From Candidatus Nitrososphaera gargensis Ga9.2 (GTDB lineage Archaea > Thermoproteota > Nitrososphaeria > Nitrososphaerales > Nitrososphaeraceae), in contig NC_018719.1 in assembly GCF_000303155.1 (NCBI RefSeq), positions 248,001 to 312,000 of the forward strand: a stretch of DNA of 64,000 nucleotides. Reading direction: 5' to 3'. The position numbers and the translations under genes were made by a program. Shown here piece after piece: positions 14,883 to 24,235 of the stretch. Numbering within the stretch: position 1 is the stretch's first letter; the number at the start of each line of letters is the position of its first letter. Under the pieces are notes generated by a model that was not told the DNA's origin, searched no databases, and saw nothing but the letters and a program-made list of their open reading frames with translations.

Positions 14883-15602
14883 ATGAGCTACAGCGGATTT
14901 TTCAGTATCAACAATTCGCTAGATGATACAACAAAAGCCTTGCTCAAATTCTATCTACCGGACGGCGGCGTGATTTACGATCCTACTTGCGGAGAAAAAA
15001 ATTATCAATTCTCATGGCTGAAAAAATCAAGTACCATAGCCCTTGACTACTATTGCAATATCACCGGGCGCCGGGGCAAGGCCGTGCTACAGCAACAGGC
15101 AAAAGAGCACTATCGCTATATCTGCTCCGATCTCAAGCCTACGGGCGACTTTATCGCAAACGTCAGTCACTTGCCATTGAAAAATAAATGCGCTGATGCA
15201 ACTTGGTATGATCCGCCTTTTGCTCCTACTCGTGACAGCAAAGACCCGCGAGCGAAGGCTTTTGGAGTTAACGAGAACAGGACGCCAAAGCAAATAAAGG
15301 AATTTTACAGTGCTGACATTTTGAAGGAACTAGCAAGGGTTACAAAGAAATTCATTTTTGTGAGGGGGCAAGACATCTATTTTCCGCCAAACACTACAAA
15401 TTTTTACCCGTTCTATGAGATGGCCTTGCACAGCGTAAAGAAGGTGAAAGAACTTGAGAAAAAGCCAATAGCTGAATATACGCTCCGATACAATCACGGG
15501 AAATTGCCTTTATTCAGATACCGGTTAAGAAATGTCCAGCGCCCAATAATCACATACAGCAAGATCGCAGTTTTGAAAGTAAAGGAGGGCGCCATCGCTT
15601 GA
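14883..15602 (+). CDS. DNA adenine/cytosine-N4 methyltransferase-like protein (239 aa)
   Basis: Motif IV is WYDPPF (D110-P-P-F113), and a motif I-like YDPTCG is at residues 32-37, so the order is I then IV as in beta/gamma N4/N6 methyltransferases. The size suits a stand-alone viral enzyme, with no restriction partner nearby. It likely modifies viral DNA against host restriction, or regulates expression. ATG 14883 follows the previous stop by 2 bp. Confidence 0.65.
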   Translation: MSYSGFFSINNSLDDTTKALLKFYLPDGGVIYDPTCGEKNYQFSWLKKSSTIALDYYCNITGRRGKAVLQQQAKEHYRYICSDLKPTGDFIANVSHLPLKNKCADATWYDPPFAPTRDSKDPRAKAFGVNENRTPKQIKEFYSADILKELARVTKKFIFVRGQDIYFPPNTTNFYPFYEMALHSVKKVKELEKKPIAEYTLRYNHGKLPLFRYRLRNVQRPIITYSKIAVLKVKEGAIA

Positions 15603-15805
15603 AGCATGTTTGCTCCGGCATCAAGCACAAGCATAAAGGCGCTCTCAGACAGACAAGGCACCCATACTATATTTATGAAAATTGGTGCGAGACATGCCAT
15701 TATGCCTATCAAAAGAAGTTCAGGGTATGCCCTTGCTGTAAGCGCCTATTGAGAACAAAATCAAGAGACAAGCCAAAAGCACACACCCCCGCTTTATCCT
15801 TTTAA
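15599..15805 (+). CDS. Zinc-ribbon protein (68 aa)
   Basis: CETCHYAYQKKFRVCPCCKR (residues about 30-49) supplies CxxC and CxCC ligands as in rubredoxin-like ribbons; the protein is strongly basic. TTG start overlaps the methyltransferase stop. Last gene of the zinc-finger run. Confidence 0.6.
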   Translation: MKHVCSGIKHKHKGALRQTRHPYYIYENWCETCHYAYQKKFRVCPCCKRLLRTKSRDKPKAHTPALSF

Positions 15806-15807
15806 AA
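15798..15807 (+). promoter_or_regulatory. TATA box before the TerB-like gene
   Basis: CCTTTTAAAATC-type sequence lies about 27 bp before ATG 15828, which favours that leaderless start and marks the beginning of a new transcription unit. Confidence 0.45.
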
Positions 15808-15827
15808 TCAGGATCGTTTTATTTTTG

Positions 15828-16448
15828 ATGTTTGAAGCATTATTTTTGCAACAAGCACCGACCGGCGAAAGTCTGACAGCGATTATTTTAGGCGCCATCG
15901 CCACGCTGATCCCGACGATTAGCATAATTTTGAAGCAATGGAGCAACGGCAAATTTACGAGCCAGCAACTTGCAGAAAAAGGCCTAGAGCTGCAAGGTGC
16001 CATAGCATCAGAACAAACACAGCGCAGGGCCAGCGAAAGACTATCTTGCATAGTGGCACAACTGATCATAGCAAACAACGACGGAAGGATCGACCAGCGA
16101 GAATTTGATCATATCATAGGGCTTGCAAGGGCGGCCCTTGTTGAAACTAGCAGAGAAGCAGGGCTTGACATCACCGAGATCGTGACAGCGGCCGAAAAAC
16201 TGCTAGCCAAGCCCGGCAGCGGCCAACCGATCGACATAAAGTCAATCCCATACTACAGCCCGACAGGAACCCCGATGCTAAAGCCGGAAGAGCTGTTGCA
16301 GGGCTTTGATCTTGACGCCATAAGGCAGGCACCAGCACCGACGCAAATACCGGGTGCCGATAAAATGAACTTGCCACAATTCCAAGCGGCCTTTAGAGTA
16401 TGGAGCGAGGCACACGGATTCAAACCTATGACGCCGGTTGAGTCTTGA
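15828..16448 (+). CDS. Membrane protein with TerB-like region (206 aa)
   Basis: One N-terminal transmembrane helix (SLTAIILGAIATLIPTISII, about 14-33) is followed by a coiled-coil-like stretch and NNDGRIDQREFDHIIGLAR, the DGxIDxxE pattern of TerB-like or degenerate EF-hand helices. The C-terminus is Pro-rich. Preceded by a TATA box and followed by a C-run/T-run at 16459-16472, so it may be a single-gene unit. Role unknown; could act at the membrane during assembly. Confidence 0.5.
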   Translation: MFEALFLQQAPTGESLTAIILGAIATLIPTISIILKQWSNGKFTSQQLAEKGLELQGAIASEQTQRRASERLSCIVAQLIIANNDGRIDQREFDHIIGLARAALVETSREAGLDITEIVTAAEKLLAKPGSGQPIDIKSIPYYSPTGTPMLKPEELLQGFDLDAIRQAPAPTQIPGADKMNLPQFQAAFRVWSEAHGFKPMTPVES

Positions 16449-16458
16449 CAGGCTCAAC

Positions 16459-16498
16459 CCCCCTTATTTTTGCCAAGTTAGGGTTATCTTTTTAAATT
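16459..16498 (+). promoter_or_regulatory. T-rich terminator then TATA box for the late operon
   Basis: CCCCCCTTATTTTTG (16459-16472) resembles an archaeal T-rich terminator. TTTTTAAATT at 16489-16498 is about 27 bp before ATG 16517, so it is a likely promoter for the whole late (virion) operon. Confidence 0.5.
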
Positions 16499-16516
16499 CG
16501 CGACTGTCTTAACCTC

Positions 16517-16744
16517 ATGCCAACCAGCATTTTAGTGCAAATAGAAATACCGACGGAACGCAACATTACGGACGTAACCAGTGAAGCCGTGCGAGACACG
16601 ATAGCAAACCTGTTTCCATACGATCCGAGGTTTGACCAGTTAATAAAGTCAGGCGCAAAGGTTGAGATCACTTTAAAGCAACCACTGGCAGAAAAGGCCC
16701 CGGTGCCAGCTCAACCGGTCAAGGCAGAGAGCCCAAAACCTTAA
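16517..16744 (+). CDS. Small proviral protein (75 aa), unknown
   Basis: Alpha/beta N-terminal domain (ILVQIEIPTERN...VRDTIANLFPYD) with a Pro/Ala-rich tail. First gene after the late promoter. Its fold plan (beta-alpha-beta with KVEITL) is echoed by the next gene (EVEITV), so the two may be paralogues. Confidence 0.55.
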   Translation: MPTSILVQIEIPTERNITDVTSEAVRDTIANLFPYDPRFDQLIKSGAKVEITLKQPLAEKAPVPAQPVKAESPKP

Positions 16745-16759
16745 AGCAAGTGATCCACC

Positions 16760-16936
16760 ATGCAATACCTTATTTTTACGGCAACATTCCCGCTCGAAGG
16801 CAAGAAAATCAGTGGCGACCACGTTAAGCAACTGGCTGAAATATTTAGGCAGCAATTTGCAAGCATGGGCGCAGAAGTGGAAATAACCGTGCAAAGTGAT
16901 CCCGTTGAACAACCGCCAACCACAGAATTAGGTTAA
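16760..16936 (+). CDS. Small proviral protein (58 aa), paralogue-like of 16517
   Basis: ATG 16760 opens MQYLIFTATFPLEGKKI... ending AEVEITVQSDPVEQ. The arrangement of strands and the EVEIT segment resemble the gene just upstream. 5 bp separate it from the next gene. Function unknown. Confidence 0.5.
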   Translation: MQYLIFTATFPLEGKKISGDHVKQLAEIFRQQFASMGAEVEITVQSDPVEQPPTTELG

Positions 16937-16941
16937 AGACC

Positions 16942-17826
16942 ATGCCAAACAACAAGGACGATAACTTAAACAAAGAAAAAGAAGAACAGCCAACCGAGCC
17001 AACCGAGCCAGAGCAACCGACAGAACCGGAGCAACCAGAACCCATAACCCCGGCAAGCGAAACTAAAGAGGTTGTTACGCACGAAAAAGAGTCAAGGCAG
17101 GAAGAACCAAACCACGCCCAAACTGCAAAGGAATTGCTAAAGCCCTTTGCTGAACTTATAGCCGACAAGGACAAGCCCCGGGCTCTCAAAGTCAGGGAGA
17201 TTTTGAAGGGCTTGCATGAACAAGGTAAAGTGACCTTGCTGGGTAATGACCTGTATTATGCCGTCCGTAGTGAACTTGCTAGTATTTTCGGCGTAACTAC
17301 TCAGGCAATCGAGAAGCAAGCGCGACAGGTTGTAGAAGTTGGCAACCGTGACACTAGCGACGAGCCCGAATTTCCAAATGAGCCCATCGGGCCAAAGCAG
17401 CCAGCCACAGAGACGCCCGCCGGCGGCGCTCCTGTAGGTGCCCCTATTGGAGGGTTCAAGGCTACAGACAGTCAGACCGGCGAGCAGATCGAAGCCCAAG
17501 AAATGATGGTTTGGGATAAAAAAAAGGTTGGCAGGATCGTAGCATTGCCGATCAACTTTGGCACCTTGCTATCTGACGCATGGGTGCCGCTGTCAAAGGC
17601 CGAAAGGGAGGAGCTAGGCGATTCATTCTTGCAGATTTTCAAAGATTATTTGCCGACGACAAAAAAGACGGGCTCATTTCTGGCTGCTATGGCGGCTATG
17701 GAAATGATCCTTATGCCAAGGATCAGCGGCATGTTTGAAGCCAGAAAGCAAGGCGCTGACATTGAAAAAGTGAAGGAGAAGGTCAAGGCAAAGATACAGG
17801 AGGCGCTAGGCAACGACGAAAAATGA
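16942..17826 (+). CDS. Acidic/Pro-repeat and helical protein (294 aa)
   Basis: The first 50 residues are low-complexity Glu/Pro/Thr with TEPEQP repeats. A winged-helix-like stretch (LHEQGKVTLLGNDLYYAVRS, about 92-120) and a conserved-looking C-terminal helical region follow (GSFLAAMAAMEMILMPRISG, about 235-255), then a charged helix. It directly precedes the 78-aa and ATPase genes; copy A retains only its last 31 residues. No family recognised; a scaffold or assembly role is conceivable. Confidence 0.55.
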   Translation: MPNNKDDNLNKEKEEQPTEPTEPEQPTEPEQPEPITPASETKEVVTHEKESRQEEPNHAQTAKELLKPFAELIADKDKPRALKVREILKGLHEQGKVTLLGNDLYYAVRSELASIFGVTTQAIEKQARQVVEVGNRDTSDEPEFPNEPIGPKQPATETPAGGAPVGAPIGGFKATDSQTGEQIEAQEMMVWDKKKVGRIVALPINFGTLLSDAWVPLSKAEREELGDSFLQIFKDYLPTTKKTGSFLAAMAAMEMILMPRISGMFEARKQGADIEKVKEKVKAKIQEALGNDEK

Positions 17827-17860
17827 AGAGCCCCTGATAGTTCCACCGGCTGACGCCCCG

Positions 17861-18097
17861 ATGGCTGACAAGGCCGAGTATGCCTTCAAATATCTGAGAT
17901 CGGAAATGGAAAAAGCGGCTGCTGCCGTAGGTAAAAAGCCCACGTTGCAAGAAAAGATGTTATTCGCGGCTTTTGAAAATGCTCTACCGCTGATCCTTGA
18001 CATAGCGCCGGACGAGTCAAAGGTTTGGCTCAAGCGTATTTTCAACCTTGTAGGCTACGTAGCAGGCTATTGGGATACTCCATCGGGTGAAGAATGA
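17861..18097 (+). CDS. Copy-B small helical protein (78 aa)
   Basis: Same protein as 132-368, 17,729 bp downstream. Overlaps the packaging ATPase by 4 bp. Confidence 0.7.
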   Translation: MADKAEYAFKYLRSEMEKAAAAVGKKPTLQEKMLFAAFENALPLILDIAPDESKVWLKRIFNLVGYVAGYWDTPSGEE

Positions 18098-18798
18098 CCT
18101 ATAGGATTAATTTCTGTCAGGGCGAGCTCTCCGAGCACGTAGCCATAATAGGAGACGGCAAAGTAGGAAAAACATCTTTTGCCAGAGATCACTTGCTCAG
18201 GAAATTGCCGGGCACTTTTAAAAAGTGGTGCTACGACTATAACCACAACGGCTTTATCGGCATAGGCCCGCCCGTGCGAAGCCTTGACGCCCTGATCGAC
18301 GCCAACATGCAGTATCTACCACAGGAAAAATCAAAAGAAGAATTGAACGGGTTTTTGGAAGTGGCTCTCAGACTCGGAAACAGGGTCGTAGCCATAGACG
18401 AATTTCATGCACAGCAAAACAGCAAGAGCATACCAAAGCCGACGCAGGTGTTTTTAAAAACATTCAGACACGTAAGCGGATCGTGGATCGTCATTGCTCA
18501 AAGCCCGCTCGAATTGCACGACGATGTTTATCACAATGCAGATCACATCTTTGCATTTTTTATGAAGCCAACTAGCCGGCATACTGCCTGGTACTACGAA
18601 AAATTTGGCCAGCCCATGACCTTTAAACTAATGGAGTTGCATTATGAAGCGGTGCAGCTCAAGGCCAAGCGGCCCTACATCTACACCGGCGCCAGCTCTA
18701 TAGAAGCGGTGATCTATTCCCACAAGGGCAAGTTTGTCCAGCGATTTGATGCAAAGGGCAAGCCGATCATAGTGCAACTGAAAGGAGCGAAGGCATGA
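18094..18798 (+). CDS. Copy-B A32-type packaging ATPase
   Basis: Same 234-aa protein as 365-1069, with Walker A GDGKVGKTS and Walker B VVAIDE intact, so both copies are potentially functional. Confidence 0.75.
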   Translation: MTYRINFCQGELSEHVAIIGDGKVGKTSFARDHLLRKLPGTFKKWCYDYNHNGFIGIGPPVRSLDALIDANMQYLPQEKSKEELNGFLEVALRLGNRVVAIDEFHAQQNSKSIPKPTQVFLKTFRHVSGSWIVIAQSPLELHDDVYHNADHIFAFFMKPTSRHTAWYYEKFGQPMTFKLMELHYEAVQLKAKRPYIYTGASSIEAVIYSHKGKFVQRFDAKGKPIIVQLKGAKA

Positions 18799-18977
18799 CA
18801 ACCCTGATCGGATTCTGCCATATCTGCGGTAAGAAATTGAAAGGTGAAAACAAGCAAGGGCTAATGATCAGCCGGGGCAAGCACTACATCAACGTCCACG
18901 GTCTCAATATTTCAATAGTGGAAAACGGACATATCCAAGTCATATATATAGTGCCTGCACGAACCCTGACCTTTTGA
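18795..18977 (+). CDS. Copy-B C2H2-like zinc-finger protein (60 aa)
   Basis: Same protein as 1066-1248; coupled to the ATPase by an ATGA overlap. Confidence 0.7.
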   Translation: MTTLIGFCHICGKKLKGENKQGLMISRGKHYINVHGLNISIVENGHIQVIYIVPARTLTF

Positions 18978-19065
18978 CTTTATTCGCCGGTTCGACCTGA
19001 CTACTATGGTTACTACAACCATTATCGGCGTAGCAGCCGAAGAAAAGGAGACAGTGGTATAACAC

Positions 19066-19188
19066 ATGCCAGACAAGATCGACGTTAAAGAATACATCGT
19101 GCCGGCAATGGCCTTTTTGGCCTTTGTCATAAGCATGATCCTGCTTTGGGTAAACTGGAACGCGGTAAAGACCAAGGTTCAGCAATAA
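19066..19188 (+). CDS. Copy-B 40-aa single-span membrane protein
   Basis: Same frame as 1337-1459: one hydrophobic helix and a short basic tail, 3 bp before the capsid gene. Confidence 0.6.
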   Translation: MPDKIDVKEYIVPAMAFLAFVISMILLWVNWNAVKTKVQQ

Positions 19189-19191
19189 TAG

Positions 19192-20214
19192 GTGATCCGC
19201 ATGAGGGCGCAAAACATCTTACACAATGAAGTCCTGAGCATCAAAGAAGGCGAGTCAACCCCGACAAAACTACCGGTTGGCGTAACTTACGGCGAGATCA
19301 GGATTTTTGTAGAGGGCACCTACACGCTGGGCACCGGTGTCCTACATAGCGACAGCCCAAGGCAAGTGTTTCGAAATGCCAAGCTGGAATACAACAATGC
19401 AAACGCCATCTATAGCGGCAAGTCGAAAGACTTTCGCATAATGAACTATTACGATCAGATCGGCGTTGAGCACTTCACAGCGGCAAATGGCAAGTTTGAA
19501 GCATTGCTCAGATGGAACAAAGGCATGATTCTGGCTGACGAAAGCGTTTTGCCCGCCGGACATGTCCATCCGTTTGGCAAGATTACACAGCTCAACATTG
19601 ATCTAACGTGGATGACGAAGAGCGACTTTTTCAGCACGGTAGGCACCGCCACAATCGACACAGCAAAGGCATACATCAGCTACGATCAGATAGAGACTAC
19701 AAAGAGCGAGATCATGCAGATATTTGGCGACAGGCTGGAAAGATACGCATTGCCGAGAGTCACAGCAAAGCAGACAGATGCCAAGGTTGCAAACACCGAA
19801 TTGTCCGAAGTGCTAAACGTCGGCAGCGGCAATCTGCACAAGCGGGCCTTTGTGACCACGTTTGACAACGCCAACCCGGCAGTAGAACAGGACGACAGGA
19901 TCGAAAAATACCAAGTAAAGCGCACCTTGCCAGTTTCAGACGCCAAGGAGCTGATCACGGCACGATACAAGGCTGCGCAGGCAGACGACAAGTCATTCTA
20001 CAAGTTTGGCACGGCTCTAAAGGGCACCTTTGCAATTGACTACGACAAAGAGGTATCGATGGACGGCCGAGGTATCCTCGTAGAGTCGAAGGAGGAGGCG
20101 CTAAAGCTGCTAGCCAAGATCGACAACCCAACTGTGTTCCGCTATGTCAGTGAAGAATATGTGGTAAACAGAGAGCACGTGCAGAGCGGCGGCAAGCTGG
20201 TATTTGGCATCTAG
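19192..20214 (+). CDS. Copy-B probable double-jelly-roll major capsid protein
   Basis: Same 340-aa protein as 1463-2485; see that entry for the reasoning. GTG 19192 or ATG 19201 start. Confidence 0.6.
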   Translation: MIRMRAQNILHNEVLSIKEGESTPTKLPVGVTYGEIRIFVEGTYTLGTGVLHSDSPRQVFRNAKLEYNNANAIYSGKSKDFRIMNYYDQIGVEHFTAANGKFEALLRWNKGMILADESVLPAGHVHPFGKITQLNIDLTWMTKSDFFSTVGTATIDTAKAYISYDQIETTKSEIMQIFGDRLERYALPRVTAKQTDAKVANTELSEVLNVGSGNLHKRAFVTTFDNANPAVEQDDRIEKYQVKRTLPVSDAKELITARYKAAQADDKSFYKFGTALKGTFAIDYDKEVSMDGRGILVESKEEALKLLAKIDNPTVFRYVSEEYVVNREHVQSGGKLVFGI

Positions 20215-20247
20215 AACCTCTTTCATATTGGAGGTCTAGTTTGACAA

Positions 20248-20574
20248 ATGCTAACACCAAGCGACGCACAAAACAAGTGTGACTGTCCGTCAGCGATAGC
20301 AAACACAAGGACAGAGATAGCGCCAGCGCCACCCGTGATAGAGCAAACCAGCCCTCCGCCAGTGCTAACCGGGAACATTATGATCGCATCTGACAGCAGC
20401 CAGACAACAACAAGAACGGCAAAATTTAGAAACTTTGCAATGGACGCGGAACAATTCATCAGGGACAACATCGGCCTTGTCGTATTTGTTGTATTTGCGA
20501 TTCTGATCGGCCTTGCTCTTGCGGCTCTGTTCACAAAACCCGGCAAGAAGATGGCGGCAGCGGTAGCAGGGTGA
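20248..20574 (+). CDS. Copy-B membrane-anchored small virion protein (108 aa)
   Basis: Same as 2519-2845, with a Pro/Ser/Thr-rich N-terminus and C-terminal transmembrane helix. Confidence 0.65.
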   Translation: MLTPSDAQNKCDCPSAIANTRTEIAPAPPVIEQTSPPPVLTGNIMIASDSSQTTTRTAKFRNFAMDAEQFIRDNIGLVVFVVFAILIGLALAALFTKPGKKMAAAVAG

Positions 20575-20577
20575 TGA

Positions 20578-21261
20578 GTGCTAATGAGCATAATGATCCT
20601 GTCAAGGCAGGACGGCAGCCGTATAGCGTCATTGCCCGGAATGAGCAATGTTGTCAAGCAAGGCGAAAGAATCAACGTCAACATAGTGCAAGCATCAAAA
20701 AACGCATCATTGCCGGTAAATATCAACACTATTAGAGTGGGAACGATCAATACTGATCAATTCGGTAACGGTAACACATCTATAGTAATGGACGTTCAGG
20801 GCGGCAGGTCATACACTGTCAACGTGCCGGACGTGGCAAGATCGGAATCGCACATCGAGAGCGTTTTTGTGCAGAGCACGGCCCCGACACCGACGCCAAG
20901 CCAGCAGCCTACGACGACAAGCACCACGCCAAGCCAGACCACAACGACAAGCACCACGCCAAGCCAGACCACAACGACAAGCACCACGCCAAGCCAGACC
21001 ACAACGACAAGCACCACGCCAAGCCAGACCACAACGACAAGCACCACGCCAAGCCAGACCACAACGACAACAATAACGACTTCAGCGTCCAGTGGATTTG
21101 ATCTGATGAACAAAGCCAAAGAAGTAGAAGAATGGTTTAGGCGCAACCTGATCCCGGTGCTATTCATTGCGCTGGGCATGGTATTGGTAGCCGTATTTGC
21201 AGGAACAAAAGCGGGCCGTCAGGTAGTGAAAAAGGCCGTTGGCGCACCGATAAAGAGGTAA
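20578..21261 (+). CDS. Copy-B Thr/Pro-repeat stalk protein (227 aa)
   Basis: Same as 2849-3532, including the same number of TPSQTTTTST units, in contrast to the length change in the other stalk gene. Confidence 0.65.
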   Translation: MLMSIMILSRQDGSRIASLPGMSNVVKQGERINVNIVQASKNASLPVNINTIRVGTINTDQFGNGNTSIVMDVQGGRSYTVNVPDVARSESHIESVFVQSTAPTPTPSQQPTTTSTTPSQTTTTSTTPSQTTTTSTTPSQTTTTSTTPSQTTTTSTTPSQTTTTTITTSASSGFDLMNKAKEVEEWFRRNLIPVLFIALGMVLVAVFAGTKAGRQVVKKAVGAPIKR

Positions 21262-21278
21262 GGAAGGCGAGCAACAAC

Positions 21279-22073
21279 ATGCCAATTCTGATAATCACGC
21301 CCGACTCTGGCAAAGCAGGGGACAAGGTGGCTCTGCAATCTTCAGGATGGACGCCAAACGCTCAACTTGTATACGAATGGCCGGCAATCAATTTTAGGAT
21401 AGACGACCTAAGAGCTGACGAAAGCGGAAGGTTTGACCGCTTTATCTCTATCGATCCACTGCTCAAGCCGGGCACTTACAAAGTCAGAATGTATGAGCGT
21501 TTAAAGCCGACCAATATTGCAGAAGCCACTTTCACATCGACCAATCTGACACCGGGGACTAAAGTGGTGACAAGAGGCAACCCGGTATACTTTTTCAATG
21601 GTGATCAGGTAGGGCCGTCACCGGCTCAAGCCAGAAAAACAATAACGTGGTTAGGAAACCTAAAATCGGCTATACTTGTCGTTAACTTTGCTAATAAACC
21701 GGGCTGGGTTTTGGAGCAAGCAACGCTCAACGGTAAGAACTATGCTCCTACTTCACACAACAATATCAGCGCTGAAGTAAAAGATGCTTTGATAAACGGT
21801 GATAACACCCTGACAATTCATTATGCAACGCCGTTTTTGACACCACATCTTGGCGACAGAAACACGCTTACGGCATACATCATACCGGATGTCGAAACAA
21901 TCGCCGGGCTATCGGGAATAGTAAGCGATATGCCGTCGCTTGATTTGTTGGTTAAGGATATTGATAAGCGCCTTGCAAACGCCACAATTCCAACAATCAT
22001 AATCTTGGTCGCAATTGCCATCATTAGCGTAGCTATTGCAGCGATCTTTGGCAAAGTTGGAGGGTTTCTGTAA
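21279..22073 (+). CDS. Copy-B Ig-like membrane-anchored virion protein (264 aa)
   Basis: Same as 3550-4344: beta ectodomain and C-terminal transmembrane anchor. Confidence 0.6.
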   Translation: MPILIITPDSGKAGDKVALQSSGWTPNAQLVYEWPAINFRIDDLRADESGRFDRFISIDPLLKPGTYKVRMYERLKPTNIAEATFTSTNLTPGTKVVTRGNPVYFFNGDQVGPSPAQARKTITWLGNLKSAILVVNFANKPGWVLEQATLNGKNYAPTSHNNISAEVKDALINGDNTLTIHYATPFLTPHLGDRNTLTAYIIPDVETIAGLSGIVSDMPSLDLLVKDIDKRLANATIPTIIILVAIAIISVAIAAIFGKVGGFL

Positions 22074-22075
22074 AA

Positions 22076-22258
22076 ATGAATAACAATCTTGTTGTCGGGC
22101 TTGCGATAGGTTTGCTGGCGGCTGCGGTGCTTATCATGTTGCATCACTGGAACAAACACGGCTATATTATCGACAAAAACGATGTCAATAGTCACGAATT
22201 TTTTGCAGGACTTGCCAGCGCTTTGGGCGCTGGTCTACTCATAGGAGGTGGAACATGA
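22076..22258 (+). CDS. Copy-B two-span membrane protein (60 aa)
   Basis: Same as 4347-4529. Confidence 0.65.
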   Translation: MNNNLVVGLAIGLLAAAVLIMLHHWNKHGYIIDKNDVNSHEFFAGLASALGAGLLIGGGT

Positions 22259-22428
22259 AATTGGCAAAGTGTAAACTTTGTAAAAAAGTGCATAAGGGGA
22301 TCGGTGATTTCTGTCCAACTTGTTTGCGCATAAAGCGCATGGTCAGGAAGATACCAAAAGGGCAAAGAGACAAGATCAAGCGGGCAATAAAGAAGGGTAG
22401 GATCAGCATTAGGAGGTTGCTAGCATAG
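22255..22428 (+). CDS. Copy-B basic zinc-ribbon protein (57 aa)
   Basis: Same as 4526-4699: two CxxC pairs and a basic tail, coupled to both neighbours by start/stop overlaps. Confidence 0.65.
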   Translation: MKLAKCKLCKKVHKGIGDFCPTCLRIKRMVRKIPKGQRDKIKRAIKKGRISIRRLLA

Positions 22429-23135
22429 TGGCGCCAAAAATAATTAGTGTAGAGCTGATGCTAAGAAGCGGTCGCAATGTTGTCAACCTGCTTAATGGCA
22501 CTGTGGACAACGAAGAACAAAAAGTCCTAACTACTTTCAAAGAGCTGGGCTTCAGGTCAGGCCATGACCTCAACATTGACCGCATCAGGTCAATATACAT
22601 TTTTGCGGATGCTGACTTGCACCTATCATATCAAGGCGCCGAAGTAGAGTTTGATATGATGTCATACTACAAGATCATAAGGCCGCTCGACATTGAAGAA
22701 ATTACCATTCAGATCGATAACGTTTTCGTGCCCGACCAGAACAGGGTGATTATCGTGGCAAGCGACGATCCTTGCTTCGATTATGGTGTCAGCTCTGCCG
22801 TGCCACACTTGTTCTATTCAAACAGCGTAACGGCCATAGCAGCCAGTTATACAAACTTGTTTTTCAGACACACAATCGGCAAAAAGAACAAGTTTACTAT
22901 TGTGAATGGTGGTGCCGCGAACATCAACCTGGACATTCAGCACAGAGAGGTGCCCGAATCTGACAACAACGGTTCATGGGTTAGTTACGCTGGTTTTCCG
23001 AAAGTGCTCAATGCCGGTGATACATACGTATTTGGTGACGATGCTATGCTGGACACGCAGCATCACTTTCACCGGGTGCGAGTTCAATCTACTGGCGCCA
23101 ATGTGACAGTAAAGGGGGAAATGTTGAATATATGA
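22428..23135 (+). CDS. Copy-B beta-rich virion-region protein (235 aa)
   Basis: Same as 4699-5406; GTG start overlapping the upstream stop. Confidence 0.6.
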   Translation: MAPKIISVELMLRSGRNVVNLLNGTVDNEEQKVLTTFKELGFRSGHDLNIDRIRSIYIFADADLHLSYQGAEVEFDMMSYYKIIRPLDIEEITIQIDNVFVPDQNRVIIVASDDPCFDYGVSSAVPHLFYSNSVTAIAASYTNLFFRHTIGKKNKFTIVNGGAANINLDIQHREVPESDNNGSWVSYAGFPKVLNAGDTYVFGDDAMLDTQHHFHRVRVQSTGANVTVKGEMLNI

Positions 23136-23338
23136 TGAGCGACAAAGAAAGGCTTGCAAGAGAAGAAGAACGGAACAAAAATCAAGACAGAGACATCAAC
23201 GATCTGTATGGAAAATGGGAAGAAATAGTGAAGTGCATAAGACGCATTGAAAGAAGGCAATGGATCGGCATGGGTGAACAAGCAGGGATAGCCGTTTTAC
23301 TCGGCTTTGTCCTTGCAAAGTTATTCGGAGGCATATAA
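23132..23338 (+). CDS. Copy-B coiled-coil/membrane-anchor protein (68 aa)
   Basis: Same as 5403-5609. Confidence 0.65.
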   Translation: MMSDKERLAREEERNKNQDRDINDLYGKWEEIVKCIRRIERRQWIGMGEQAGIAVLLGFVLAKLFGGI

Positions 23339-24226
23339 ATGGCGATCATTTATCACAAGGCAAATCAACAACTACCGCAAGACCTATCAGCCCTTGGCAA
23401 TCTCAAAGTGGCAATTCAGGAAAATAGCGCAGCCACTACAAGTCAGGACGTAAATGTAAAATCGGTAAGTGGCGTAGCACAAACGGCAAGAGACTGGTCA
23501 TCTGACCTTAGCAATTTGCCGTTGATAAAAGCGAAAACTGATAATCTCGACACAGCACTATCTACTCGTGCTACAGAGGCCACGCTATCGGGCGTCAAAA
23601 CACAGACTGACAAACTATCCTTTGATGTTGGTAATGCGCTAAAAATACAGAATCCGCCAAACCTTGACACAGCACTATCTACTCGTGCTAGCGAGACGAC
23701 ACTTGCAAGCGTAAACACTAAAATCGGAAACATTGAAGCCGACGCCGATGCGTTGACCAACGACGCAATTAAAGGAGTTCTGCGCACGCTCGGTGATGCG
23801 GGCGCAACGCCGGCAAATAACACTGGTAAAACAGTTCTTGCCAGGCTTGTGGACATACAAGATCAATTAAAGTTGGAACGCTGGGGCAAGAACATCGAGC
23901 CAGCGTGGGTTCATGGCGCCGAGACTACCAATCCTGCAGACGGTACCGCTCTTGTGACAAAGGCAGTAAGCGCAGCGAAAACGGGCTTTATCTATGGATT
24001 TTACATCACGTCCGCCGAAGCCAGAGACTTTAAAATCAACTGGACAAGTGGAGGAGTAGCAAAAAGTATCAGGATAGTGCATGCATCAAAGGGCACTATG
24101 TTCTTCACAGACAAAACGCCGGTAAATGAAGGGCTGGGCGCCGATGCAAGCACAAACATAACAATAACCAATGTTGGTGCTGGCGCTGGAATATTTCAGG
24201 CTGGACTACTGTTTGCAGAGGTGTAG
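23339..24226 (+). CDS. Copy-B fibre-like protein (295 aa)
   Basis: Same as 5610-6497, with both LDTALSTRA repeats. Confidence 0.6.
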   Translation: MAIIYHKANQQLPQDLSALGNLKVAIQENSAATTSQDVNVKSVSGVAQTARDWSSDLSNLPLIKAKTDNLDTALSTRATEATLSGVKTQTDKLSFDVGNALKIQNPPNLDTALSTRASETTLASVNTKIGNIEADADALTNDAIKGVLRTLGDAGATPANNTGKTVLARLVDIQDQLKLERWGKNIEPAWVHGAETTNPADGTALVTKAVSAAKTGFIYGFYITSAEARDFKINWTSGGVAKSIRIVHASKGTMFFTDKTPVNEGLGADASTNITITNVGAGAGIFQAGLLFAEV

Positions 24227-24235
24227 TAGTGCAGA

